From Zoogloea sp. (lineage in GTDB: Bacteria > Pseudomonadota > Gammaproteobacteria > Burkholderiales > Rhodocyclaceae): a stretch of DNA of 40,242 nucleotides. Numbering within the stretch: the stretch's first letter is position 1; each line of letters begins with the position of its first letter. Below, one piece after another: positions 8,466-15,898 of this stretch. Where the stretch lies: contig WBTZ01000031.1 in the NCBI GenBank assembly GCA_009026175.1, positions 1 to 40,242 of the forward strand, written 5' to 3'. The notes under the pieces were generated by a model, which had not been told where the DNA came from, did not search any database, and saw nothing but the letters and a program-made list of their open reading frames with translations. The translations under genes were made by a program, and so were the position numbers.

Positions 8466-9482
8466 TCAGAAGAACCGGTCAAAATGGATCTGCTCGAACG
8501 GCACCCGGTGGCCCACCATCAGCATTTCCTGCAGGGCCTGGGTCATCGGCGGTGGTCCGGCGAAATAGAACTCAAAGCCGGACAGCCCCCCCGGCAGCGT
8601 CCGCGCCAGCGCGTCATGCACATAGCCGGTCTCGCCCTGCCAGGCCCCATCCTCGCCCGGCAGGGAGACGACGGGGATGTAGTGGATGCGCTCACCGAAG
8701 CCGTCCAGCGGCTCGAGCATGGCCTGGCCGCACACATCCCGCGGCGTGCGGGCGCCGTAGAAGAAATACAGCTTGCGGGTGGCCAGCATGCCGGCCTCGG
8801 CGGCGCCGCGGGCGATCGAGATCATCGGCGCCAACCCCGAGCCCCCGGCCACGCAGACGATGTCCCGGGGCGCCTCGGTACGCAGCCAGGCCACGCCGTA
8901 GGGACCATCCAGCCCGATCTCGTCGCCGCAGGCCAGGCGGTCGAACAGGACATGGGTTCCCTTGCCGTGGGGCACGCGGCGGATCTGGAAGTGCCACTCG
9001 CCCTGGTCGTTGGCCGTATTGGAGACGGAATAGGCCCGGGATGCCCCGACCCCAGGCAGATCCAGCATGGCGTACTGCCCCGGCAGGAATGACGCCCCAC
9101 CCTCGCACCGGAAGCGGAACTCGCGCAGGTCGTGGGTGATGTCGGAGACGCCGGTCAGCCAGGCCCGCTGCCGCCCGGGCACACGCAGCGGCACATACTC
9201 CGGCGCAGTGGCCGCCTTGATGCTGACGGCCCCCAGGGCGCGGCACTGGCAGGCCAGGTGGCGGCCGCGCTGGCGGTCCCGCGCGGTGAGGCCGGGGGCG
9301 TCGGCCCACAGGGTCTCGACCTCGCCGCTGAGCAGGTCGAACTTGCAGCCGCCGCAGCCGCCGGAATTGCATTCGTAGGAAAGACCGACACCGGCCCGCA
9401 GGGCCGCGCGCAGGATGGTGTCGCCCTCGCCCTGCGCGAAGCGGGACCCGTCCCGCTCATTGAGAATGACTGGAGTGTTCAC
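8466..9482 (-). CDS. tmoF: Toluene monooxygenase NADH:ferredoxin reductase component
   Basis: A 338-residue electron-transfer flavoprotein. The N-terminal plant-type [2Fe-2S] domain has Cys38, Cys43, Cys46 and Cys78. The FAD-binding RAYS motif is at 149-152 and the NAD-binding GGSGLAP at 213-219. In this family NADH reduces FAD, then the 2Fe-2S centre, then the Rieske protein TmoC. The start is GTG at 9482 with AAGG upstream. It is the sixth gene of the tmo operon and differs clearly from the second reductase gene at 20073, which belongs to phenol hydroxylase. Confidence 0.93.
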   Translation of the reverse strand: MNTPVILNERDGSRFAQGEGDTILRAALRAGVGLSYECNSGGCGGCKFDLLSGEVETLWADAPGLTARDRQRGRHLACQCRALGAVSIKAATAPEYVPLRVPGRQRAWLTGVSDITHDLREFRFRCEGGASFLPGQYAMLDLPGVGASRAYSVSNTANDQGEWHFQIRRVPHGKGTHVLFDRLACGDEIGLDGPYGVAWLRTEAPRDIVCVAGGSGLAPMISIARGAAEAGMLATRKLYFFYGARTPRDVCGQAMLEPLDGFGERIHYIPVVSLPGEDGAWQGETGYVHDALARTLPGGLSGFEFYFAGPPPMTQALQEMLMVGHRVPFEQIHFDRFF

Positions 9483-9620
9483 AGGAGTACCTTCGTGCTG
9501 CGCACTGCGGTGCGAGCTTGCTTGGGGCAGCCCGGCGCAGCGCTCATGGAAGCTCGCATGCAGAATCGGGCGGTCCGGCCCATCCGGGCGCCGGACCGCC
9601 CCTGTGGAGAGGCTGTCGCG

Positions 9621-10607
9621 TCAGACGCCCAGCGACCGGCGGAACTCGCGGGTGGCCAGCTTGGTGGCGGTCACCGCGTCCGGCACATCGGGCAGGGCCC
9701 CGCAGTAGGCCTCGATGGCCTTGTCGGCCAGCGGCTCCCAGCGGGCGACCCACTCCCGCACAAGTTCCAGGTTGCCCGGCGTCTCCCCGGCCATGCGGAG
9801 GAAAGCCGCCAGCCAGCGCCGGTGGCGGGCCGAGTCGATCAGCTGGGCGTCGGTGAGCAGCCCGAGCAGGGTGTCGCCGTTGTGCCGGGCCGACTCGCCC
9901 AGCGCCCGCAGGACGGACTCCTCGATGGCCGGCTTGGCGACCAGGTTGAGGACGACGATGGCCTCGCCCCAGTCCCACACCGTGAGCGCCCGCTCCATGA
10001 GCTCGCGGAAGCCCTGCCAGGCCACGTCGTTCTCCCAGTAATGGCGCTCGTCACTGCCGAAGCCCTTGTCGGGGAAGGCCAGGGACAACTCCTTGGTACG
10101 GTAGGCGGTGTGGCTGAGCCAGCGCAGGCTGTCGGCCATCTGGAAGTAGTTGCAGTTGGTGATGGTGCTGGCCGGTGACACCTGCCCGACGTAGGCCGAG
10201 GCCATCTGCACCGTGTGGAAGAGGTAGCGGGCCGGGGTATACAGGCGGGCCAGGGTCCCCGCCCAGCGCGCATCCAGGGCAATGTCGTGCTCGCGCTGGT
10301 TGAACTGGTCGAAGAGGCCGAAGACGTAGGTCTCCTGGCCGTCCTGCATCATGTTGTAGGTGCGATAGACCACCTCGTCCGGGTCGCGGAAGGCGTTCCA
10401 GTCGGCGTGCTTGAGGGCGGTACCGAAGGTGTTCTTCTTGTACCACTCGTTCATGAACATGCCCGGCGACAACTCATAGGGGGAATCCGGATCGCGGTCG
10501 TTGTAATGCAGGTTGGCGCTGACGATCTCGTACTCGCTCGGCTTGCGGCGCCGAGCGGCCAGGTGGCTCCAGGTCTTCTGCGGCTTCAGCACTTGAACTT
10601 CGGACAT
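9621..10607 (-). CDS. tmoE: Toluene monooxygenase beta subunit
   Basis: A 328-residue subunit of the (alpha-beta-gamma)2 hydroxylase. It has the diiron-hydroxylase beta-subunit fold but no iron ligands. Features are the N-terminal KTWSHLAARRRKPSEYEIVS, typical of TmoE/TbuA2, and a helical body with WNAFRDPDEVVYRTYN (around 65-80). Length matches TmoE (about 327). It sits between tmoD and tmoF as in other toluene monooxygenase operons and is preceded by a good Shine-Dalgarno (AGGAGACAAG). Confidence 0.94.
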   Translation of the reverse strand: MSEVQVLKPQKTWSHLAARRRKPSEYEIVSANLHYNDRDPDSPYELSPGMFMNEWYKKNTFGTALKHADWNAFRDPDEVVYRTYNMMQDGQETYVFGLFDQFNQREHDIALDARWAGTLARLYTPARYLFHTVQMASAYVGQVSPASTITNCNYFQMADSLRWLSHTAYRTKELSLAFPDKGFGSDERHYWENDVAWQGFRELMERALTVWDWGEAIVVLNLVAKPAIEESVLRALGESARHNGDTLLGLLTDAQLIDSARHRRWLAAFLRMAGETPGNLELVREWVARWEPLADKAIEAYCGALPDVPDAVTATKLATREFRRSLGV

Positions 10608-10664
10608 TCTTGTCTCCTCGATTTTCTTTTCTGATTGGCGGTGTCGTGCGTCAGGCGCAGACCG

Positions 10665-10979
10665 TCAGAGCTTCTTGGCGAAATAGAAGCGGACCGCCCC
10701 GTCCAGGCTCTCGATCTGGCCGGCAAAGGAGCTCAGGTCCACCTCCAGGTCATTCATGCGGAACGGACGGCCCAGCTCTTCTTCAATGGTTTCCCGGCGC
10801 AGGATCATTTCGTGCTCGGTGTGGATGCGGATGTAGGCCCGCTTGTCCTCGACGAAGACTTCCTTGCCGGGGTTGTCGATACGGGCGGCCTCGATCACCG
10901 CGAGGGCCAGGTCGCCGGCCCGCATCACCGGGCCCACCATGTTGTTGTGATAGGCCTGGGCGGAACTTGCAGTGCTCAT
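10665..10979 (-). CDS. tmoD: Toluene monooxygenase effector (coupling) protein
   Basis: A 104-residue small protein without cofactor, of the MmoB/DmpM/TmoD effector family. These bind the hydroxylase and raise turnover and regiospecificity. Recognisable parts are [20 protein letters not shown] (about 10-29), [20 protein letters not shown] and the C-terminal [19 protein letters not shown]. It lies between tmoC and tmoE with short gaps, and the length fits TmoD (103). Confidence 0.93.
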   Translation of the reverse strand: MSTASSAQAYHNNMVGPVMRAGDLALAVIEAARIDNPGKEVFVEDKRAYIRIHTEHEMILRRETIEEELGRPFRMNDLEVDLSSFAGQIESLDGAVRFYFAKKL

Positions 10980-11009
10980 CGTTGTTCTCCTTGCGTGTCG
11001 TCGGGCGGT

Positions 11010-11345
11010 TCAGGAATGCGCGAACAGGGGCTCGATGCCTTCCGTGCTCACGTAGACCTCATCCCCCTCCACCCGCACCGGATACTCGGCGAGGGCACAG
11101 TCGTCGGGGTTGATGCCCTTGCCGGTGGTGGCGTCGAACTGCCACAGGTGGGCGCGGCAGATCAGCTTCTCGCCATCGAACTTGCCCTCGGAGAGGGCGA
11201 TGTCCTGGTGCGGGCAGATGCCTTGAAAGGCCTTGATCGCGCCGCCTTCGGCGCAGACCAGGAGGATGTCGTGGCCGTTGACGGTGTGGGGCTCCATCTC
11301 CCCTTCCCACAGCTCGTCGACACTGCATACCTTGGTGAAACTCAT
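11010..11345 (-). CDS. tmoC: Toluene monooxygenase Rieske ferredoxin
   Basis: A 111-residue Rieske [2Fe-2S] protein. The cluster ligands are Cys44 and His46 in GICPHQD and Cys63 and His66 in LICRAHLWQF. It shuttles electrons from TmoF to the diiron centre of TmoA. Length equals that of T4moC (112). A Rieske component marks toluene/alkene-type monooxygenases and is absent from phenol hydroxylases, which confirms that this operon and the one at 20073-24714 are different enzymes. Confidence 0.95.
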   Translation of the reverse strand: MSFTKVCSVDELWEGEMEPHTVNGHDILLVCAEGGAIKAFQGICPHQDIALSEGKFDGEKLICRAHLWQFDATTGKGINPDDCALAEYPVRVEGDEVYVSTEGIEPLFAHS

Positions 11346-11362
11346 GCTTGGCTCCCCGCTCG

Positions 11363-11629
11363 TCAGCCGTGCGGCATCTGCCAGATGACTTCCACCGTCT
11401 CGGTCGGCTTGAGACCGGAGTCGGCGACCTTCATGGTCCGCGGCAGGAACTCGTCGGCGCCCTGGCGGCGGATGCGCAGGATGTGCCCCGGCCGGGCCCG
11501 GACGCGGCGGCCCACGGAATGCACGGCGGCGGCGGCGGCCACCTCGTCCATGGTGTTCTCGGTATCGACGGCGACCAGTTGCAGGACGAAGTCACCCTCG
11601 AAATTGGACGTCAATGGAAACAATGCCAT
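11363..11629 (-). CDS. tmoB: Toluene monooxygenase gamma subunit
   Basis: An 88-residue small hydroxylase subunit with the family start MALFPLTSNFEGDFVLQLV and the end KPTETVEVIWQ. TmoB (about 84 residues) has a ubiquitin-like fold and completes the (alpha-beta-gamma)2 hydroxylase; it has no redox centre. It lies between tmoA and tmoC and has an AGGAG-type ribosome-binding site. Confidence 0.94.
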   Translation of the reverse strand: MALFPLTSNFEGDFVLQLVAVDTENTMDEVAAAAAVHSVGRRVRARPGHILRIRRQGADEFLPRTMKVADSGLKPTETVEVIWQMPHG

Positions 11630-11722
11630 TTTCAGATCTCCTCTCTATTCCTCGACTATTCCTCGGCTATTTGCCGAAGGCGGCCACCGCATGTGCGCGG
11701 ATGGCCGTTTCCATATCATCCG

Positions 11723-13228
11723 TCAGCCGGCTTTGCGGGTTTCGCGCAGGGCCCGGTAGACCTCGGCCCAGGCATAGTTGTGGGCGTCGTCACCCATCTC
11801 GCCCGGCGCGATGTTCATATAGGCCAGGGCACCTTCCAGGTTCATCGGCTGGATCATCCCGGCGAGGAAGCGGTCGACGATGCTCAAATGGCCGGCATAG
11901 CGCTCGGGCTCCTGCTCGAAGACCCAGCGATCCACTTCAGAGCCAAAGTGATACAGGCGCCCCTTGTACTCGAGGGGGTAGTCCTTGACGTTCCAGCCCT
12001 TGCCCGGGGTGCCCAGGATCGGCAGCTGGCACATGTTGCAGACATAAGGCAGGGTTTCCGGGTAGGCCATGGCCATGTTTCCATCGACGACGTTGTCGAT
12101 GATCACGTCCCAGCACTGGCCCCAGGTGTCGTTCCAGCCGGGGTACTTCTCCTCCAGCCAGTCACGCTCGGCCGGGGTGACGCCGGCAGCCGGGTTCCAC
12201 CACACGGTCGGGCGCCAGAAATAGGAGCCGAGGTGCATGCCGTGGTGGGTCTCGCTGAGGTCCTTGAGGAAGATGTCCCAATACCACGGCAGTTCGAGGC
12301 CCATGTCGGTCAGGGCACGCTCGAACTGGGCAACGATCCATTCCTCCATGAATTCCTTGAAGGACTGTTTGCGGTGCTCCAGCGGAGTGTAGTAGTCCAT
12401 GATCGGGCCGGTCAGCACCGAGAAGAGCTTCCAGGCTCCCCATACGGCGATATCCACGCGCTTCTGGGCTTCGGCCTTCTGGCCGTTCTCGATCAGGATC
12501 TTGAGGGCCGGGCCGCCGATCTGGGCATGGCGGGACTCATCCGTCTGGATGCTCGAGATCAGGTTGGCGAAGGTGTGGTCCCCCGCCTCCGCCGCATCGG
12601 CCGCCAGGCCGAGGAACTGCATGTTGGTGAAGCCGGTCTCGAAACTGAAGGTGAGCATGATCGAGACGCTGATGGCGTCCCGGGTCATCATGATGTCGTC
12701 GAAGAAATGCCGGGCGGCGATCATGGCCCAGTCATTGGTGTCGTAGGCCTTGAAGGCCCAGTCCATCTGGCGGTCCTTGGACACGTGCTCGTGGGGGAAA
12801 TAGAGCTGCATCTGGCCGTGCCGGATCTCGTCCAGGCAGCCCAGGGTGGACATGTTGCGCATGCCTGGCGCCTTGGAGAAACGCATCATGCGGGCCTCGG
12901 CGCTGGCGGCCGCATATTCGCCGCGGGCAATCGCGCCGTAATGGGCTTTCATCACCGATTTCCAGCCCGGATCGGCATTCTCGAAAATGCGGCTCCGCTC
13001 CAGCGCCGCCTTGACCGAATAGGCCCCCGCGTCCTTGTCGCGCTGTACCTTCACGTATTCCGGATAGGTCTGCTTGTAGGGCTCGTCGTATTTCTCCCAG
13101 GCATTCTGCGGCAGGCCGAAGGCACCGGCGAGCTGGGGCGGAAACAGTTCGTCTTCCGTTACGTAGGTGGGAGTCCAGTTGGTTGACCTGGCCAGGTCAT
13201 ACCAGTCCATCCGATTGAGTACAGCCAT
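11723..13228 (-). CDS. tmoA: Toluene monooxygenase alpha subunit (diiron oxygenase)
   Basis: A 501-residue catalytic subunit, almost colinear with P. mendocina TmoA (500). Diiron ligands are Glu104 (ARGEYAA), Glu134 and His137 (DEIRHGQ), a Glu near 197 in FSFETGFTN, and Glu231 and His234 (QTDESRHAQ). The regiospecificity positions Ile100, Gly103 and Ala107 are the same as in toluene-4-monooxygenase, but this does not fix the product isomer. The start at 13228 follows AAGGAGA; the upstream open frame is not coding. It is the first gene of a nine-gene operon running to tmoT. It would hydroxylate toluene to cresol, or benzene to phenol. Confidence 0.95.
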   Translation of the reverse strand: MAVLNRMDWYDLARSTNWTPTYVTEDELFPPQLAGAFGLPQNAWEKYDEPYKQTYPEYVKVQRDKDAGAYSVKAALERSRIFENADPGWKSVMKAHYGAIARGEYAAASAEARMMRFSKAPGMRNMSTLGCLDEIRHGQMQLYFPHEHVSKDRQMDWAFKAYDTNDWAMIAARHFFDDIMMTRDAISVSIMLTFSFETGFTNMQFLGLAADAAEAGDHTFANLISSIQTDESRHAQIGGPALKILIENGQKAEAQKRVDIAVWGAWKLFSVLTGPIMDYYTPLEHRKQSFKEFMEEWIVAQFERALTDMGLELPWYWDIFLKDLSETHHGMHLGSYFWRPTVWWNPAAGVTPAERDWLEEKYPGWNDTWGQCWDVIIDNVVDGNMAMAYPETLPYVCNMCQLPILGTPGKGWNVKDYPLEYKGRLYHFGSEVDRWVFEQEPERYAGHLSIVDRFLAGMIQPMNLEGALAYMNIAPGEMGDDAHNYAWAEVYRALRETRKAG

Positions 13229-13337
13229 CAATGTCTCCTTATTGGCGGGATGCGGGAGCCCGCTGGCCCCGTCACGCGGCAGGCGATCTGTGTCGCCCGG
13301 GTCACACGGCCCGCCGGTATTCAGCGGCAATCCGTAT

Positions 13338-13390
13338 GGCCCAAAGTTATAAGGAAACGATGTGTGGCGATATTAGACGAAGGTTTAGAT
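13338..13390 (-). promoter_or_regulatory. Candidate tmoA promoter with TodT-box-like site
   Basis: The only sizeable gap upstream of tmoA is 13229-13544. Read on the minus strand it contains TCTAAACCTTCGTCTAAT (13372-13389), which agrees at 12 of 16 positions with the remembered TodT pseudo-palindrome (ATAAAC-N4-GTTTAT type). A half-site CATCGTTT lies at about 13356-13363 and a -10-like TATAAC at 13346-13351. The weak -35 (AATATC) fits activator dependence, and the site would centre near -41. The rest of the gap is an untranslated leader of about 110 bp and a hairpin after wrbA. Confidence 0.45.
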
Positions 13391-13504
13391 GCTCCCTTCG
13401 CGGAGCAAGGCGGCGCTGCCCGGCAGGGGCGCGACCGGGGTGCCGGTATGGTGAAGACACCGTCGCTGCAGCCCGGCACCAGGCAGACACCGACATGGAG
13501 GATT

Positions 13505-13536
13505 GGCCCCGGCATTCCATTCGGAACGCCGGGGCC
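13505..13536 (-). terminator. GC-rich hairpin after wrbA, probable terminator
   Basis: GGCCCCGGC (13505-13513) pairs with GCCGGGGCC (13528-13536), extended by inner TTCC/GGAA pairing. It lies 9 bp past the wrbA stop codon. There is no T-run after the stem on the minus strand, so it may rely on stem strength or only stabilise the 3' end. Confidence 0.55.
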
Positions 13537-13544
13537 GGTGACGA

Positions 13545-14144
13545 TCAACCAAACAGCTTGTTGGCGGTCTCGGCAATCAACTTGCCCTGAAAGCGGGCTC
13601 CTTCAAGCTCAATCGCGCTCGGCTGGCGCTGCCCCTGGCCCCCTGCGATGGTGGTCGCACCGTAGGGGCTCCCGCCGACGATCTCGTCAAGCGTCATCTG
13701 GCCTTGATGGCTGTATGGCAGGCCGACGATGGTCATCCCGAAATGCAGCAGATTCGTGATGATCGAGAACAAGGTCATCTCCTGGCCGCCATGCTGCGTC
13801 GCGGTAGAGGTGAACGCTCCGCCCACCTTGCCATTGAGGGCACCGCGCGCCCACAGGCCTCCCGCCTGGTCAAGAAAGCTGGCCAACTGGGACGGCAGCC
13901 GTCCAAAGCGGGTCGGGCAGCCGATGATGATTGCGTCGTAGCCTTCCAGGTCGGCAACCTGGGCGACGGATGCGGCCTGATCCAGCTTGAAATGTGCGGA
14001 TCTGGCAATTTCATCGGGGACTGTCTCGGGAACACGCTTGATCTCGACGGAAGCACCCGTCGAGCGCGCGCCCTCGGCTACAGCCTGGGCCATTGTTTCA
14101 ATATGACCGTAAGTCGAGTAATAGAGCACCAGCACTCTTGACAT
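13545..14144 (-). CDS. wrbA: NAD(P)H:quinone oxidoreductase, WrbA type
   Basis: A 199-residue flavodoxin-fold protein starting [19 protein letters not shown], the FMN phosphate loop of WrbA. It continues with [32 protein letters not shown] and a C-terminal [20 protein letters not shown], all WrbA hallmarks. Length matches E. coli WrbA (198). The start at 14144 is preceded by CTGGAGA. WrbA reduces quinones by two electrons and so avoids radical formation; near catechol-forming enzymes it may detoxify ortho-quinones. It has its own promoter region and a hairpin downstream, so it is probably monocistronic. Confidence 0.93.
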   Translation of the reverse strand: MSRVLVLYYSTYGHIETMAQAVAEGARSTGASVEIKRVPETVPDEIARSAHFKLDQAASVAQVADLEGYDAIIIGCPTRFGRLPSQLASFLDQAGGLWARGALNGKVGGAFTSTATQHGGQEMTLFSIITNLLHFGMTIVGLPYSHQGQMTLDEIVGGSPYGATTIAGGQGQRQPSAIELEGARFQGKLIAETANKLFG

Positions 14145-14278
14145 TTGGATCTCCAGGAATTGAACCACTCCACTGCAACCTGCACGTCATCGATGAACAA
14201 GGATGACCGCCCCTTTTCTTTCCGTCCTGCTTCTTCACGCCCCTTCCGCCCCGTACCGCGGGCAGCCTTCCAGGCTCC

Positions 14279-15898
14279 TCACTGCTCCGGGTGATTCACT
14301 GCCAGAAAGTGGCGCACCGCTGGCCGGCCTTCGCCCCGGTGCAGCCGCAGCACCTCGTCCTGGACGTCGGCATCTGCCCTGGACACACGATGATGCTGGC
14401 GCAGATGCTCGGCCCAGGACTCGACCATGAACCACTCCAGGATCACTTGCCCGTCGGCGGCATCCTCGGATACACCCCATGAGTACGCGCCGTCGCGCCG
14501 TCGTTCCCCCGACAGACGCGCCAGCAGCGCGAGGAAGTCGGCACGGTCGCCCGGGTCGATCCGGTACTCGATCAGGATCAGCACCGGTCCGCGGTCATGG
14601 TCGACCTGGGCCGCAGTCAGCGGCTCGGGCCAGTGCCTGGACGGCGCGAGGTCTGCCTCGCCCCTTGGCAACTTGAAGCGGTGCGCGGCCAGCCCTGCCA
14701 TGACCAGTCCGGCCGCGCCGGCCAGCAGGGTGGACGACACGCCGATCTGCGTGGCGATGGCGCCCCAGGCCAGGCTGCCGACGGTCATCGCGCCGTTGAA
14801 GACGGTCAGATACACCGCCAGCGAACGTCCCCGCACCCAGTTCGGCAGGATCGCCTGGGCCGCACCGTTGAATGTCGTCAGCGCGGTGATCCAGCCAGCC
14901 CCCAGCACCAACAACACCGCCAGCGCAGCCCACTTCGGCGGCGCCAAGGACAGAAGGGCCATGACCGCAGCGGTGAGCAGCGAGGTCAGCAACAGCAGGC
15001 CGTCTGCGTCAAGACGCGCACGCAGCCCTGGCATCACCAGGGCACCACCGATCGCGCCCAGCCCGATCGCGCCAAGCAGCAAACCGTAGAAGCCGGCGCC
15101 GCCGCCGAGCATCTGGCGGGCGACCAGCGGCAGCAGCGCCCACACCGAGCTGGCCAGCGCGAAGAAGACGAACGAACGCACCAGCACCACGTGAAGCTCG
15201 TGGCTGGCGCGGGCGTAGCGCAGGCCGGCGCGGAAGGCCCCCACGAAGCGTTCGCTGAGCACGTCCTGCGGCACCGTCGGGCGCTTCCACCACAGCAGGG
15301 CGGCGATCACGAAGAGGTAGCTGATCACGTCCACCGCATAGGCGAAGGCCGCCCCCAGCGTGGCCAGGATCAGGCCGCCCAGCGCAGGCCCTATCGAGCG
15401 GGCGATGTTGATGCCCAGTGAGTTGAGTGCGACCGCGCTCTTGAGATCTCTTTTCTCGACCAGCTCGGGCACGATGGCCTGCCAGGCTGGTCCCATCAAC
15501 GCCGCGCCGACGCCGCCCAGGAAGGTCAGTGCAAGCAGCGAGCTCACCGATTGCAGGCCCGCCGCCGAGAGCAGCATCAGGCCAAGGCTGACACAAGCCA
15601 GCAGCAGCTGGATACTTATCAGAAGTCTGCGTCGGTCCAGGATGTCGGCGAGGACGCCGGCCGGGATCGCCAGCAAGAACACCGGCAGCGTGACGGCGGC
15701 CTGCACCAGCGCCACGGCAGCCGGCGACGGCGACAGGTCGGTCATCAACCACGAACTGGCGATGTCGCGGACAAAACCACCGATGTTGCCGATGACCGCG
15801 GCTACCCACAGCACCACGAACAAGGTTTGCCGCAAGGGCGTGAAGCTGCCCCCGGGGATGCCGGTGGACTCGATCGCCCCGTCCGCCGGGTTCTTCAT
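14279..15898 (-). CDS. MFS exporter of the MFS_3 (EntS-like) family
   Basis: A 539-residue protein: a 10-12 segment major-facilitator body (about 20-420) and a cytoplasmic C-terminal region (about 430-539). The body shows PAGVLADILDRRRLL (loop 2-3 motif) and GPALGGLILATLGAAFA. The tail contains VESWAEHLRQHHRVSRAD, typical of the MFS_3 family, which is mostly export proteins. The start at 15898 overlaps the stop of the amidohydrolase gene in an ATGA, which indicates translational coupling. The substrate is unknown. It is the last gene of the xapX-amidohydrolase-MFS set. Confidence 0.87.
   Translation of the reverse strand: MKNPADGAIESTGIPGGSFTPLRQTLFVVLWVAAVIGNIGGFVRDIASSWLMTDLSPSPAAVALVQAAVTLPVFLLAIPAGVLADILDRRRLLISIQLLLACVSLGLMLLSAAGLQSVSSLLALTFLGGVGAALMGPAWQAIVPELVEKRDLKSAVALNSLGINIARSIGPALGGLILATLGAAFAYAVDVISYLFVIAALLWWKRPTVPQDVLSERFVGAFRAGLRYARASHELHVVLVRSFVFFALASSVWALLPLVARQMLGGGAGFYGLLLGAIGLGAIGGALVMPGLRARLDADGLLLLTSLLTAAVMALLSLAPPKWAALAVLLVLGAGWITALTTFNGAAQAILPNWVRGRSLAVYLTVFNGAMTVGSLAWGAIATQIGVSSTLLAGAAGLVMAGLAAHRFKLPRGEADLAPSRHWPEPLTAAQVDHDRGPVLILIEYRIDPGDRADFLALLARLSGERRRDGAYSWGVSEDAADGQVILEWFMVESWAEHLRQHHRVSRADADVQDEVLRLHRGEGRPAVRHFLAVNHPEQ

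Noticed and set aside
6868-8568. A long open frame on the plus strand antisense to the sensor and TodX-like genes
   Set aside because: The minus-strand genes have clear domains, signal peptide and ribosome-binding sites; the plus-strand translation has none of these.
13325-13345. Possible sigma-54 -24/-12 promoter before tmoA (TTGGGCC...TTGCCG)
   Set aside because: The GG and GC elements are one base too far apart, and the operon carries a TodST-type system that does not use sigma-54.
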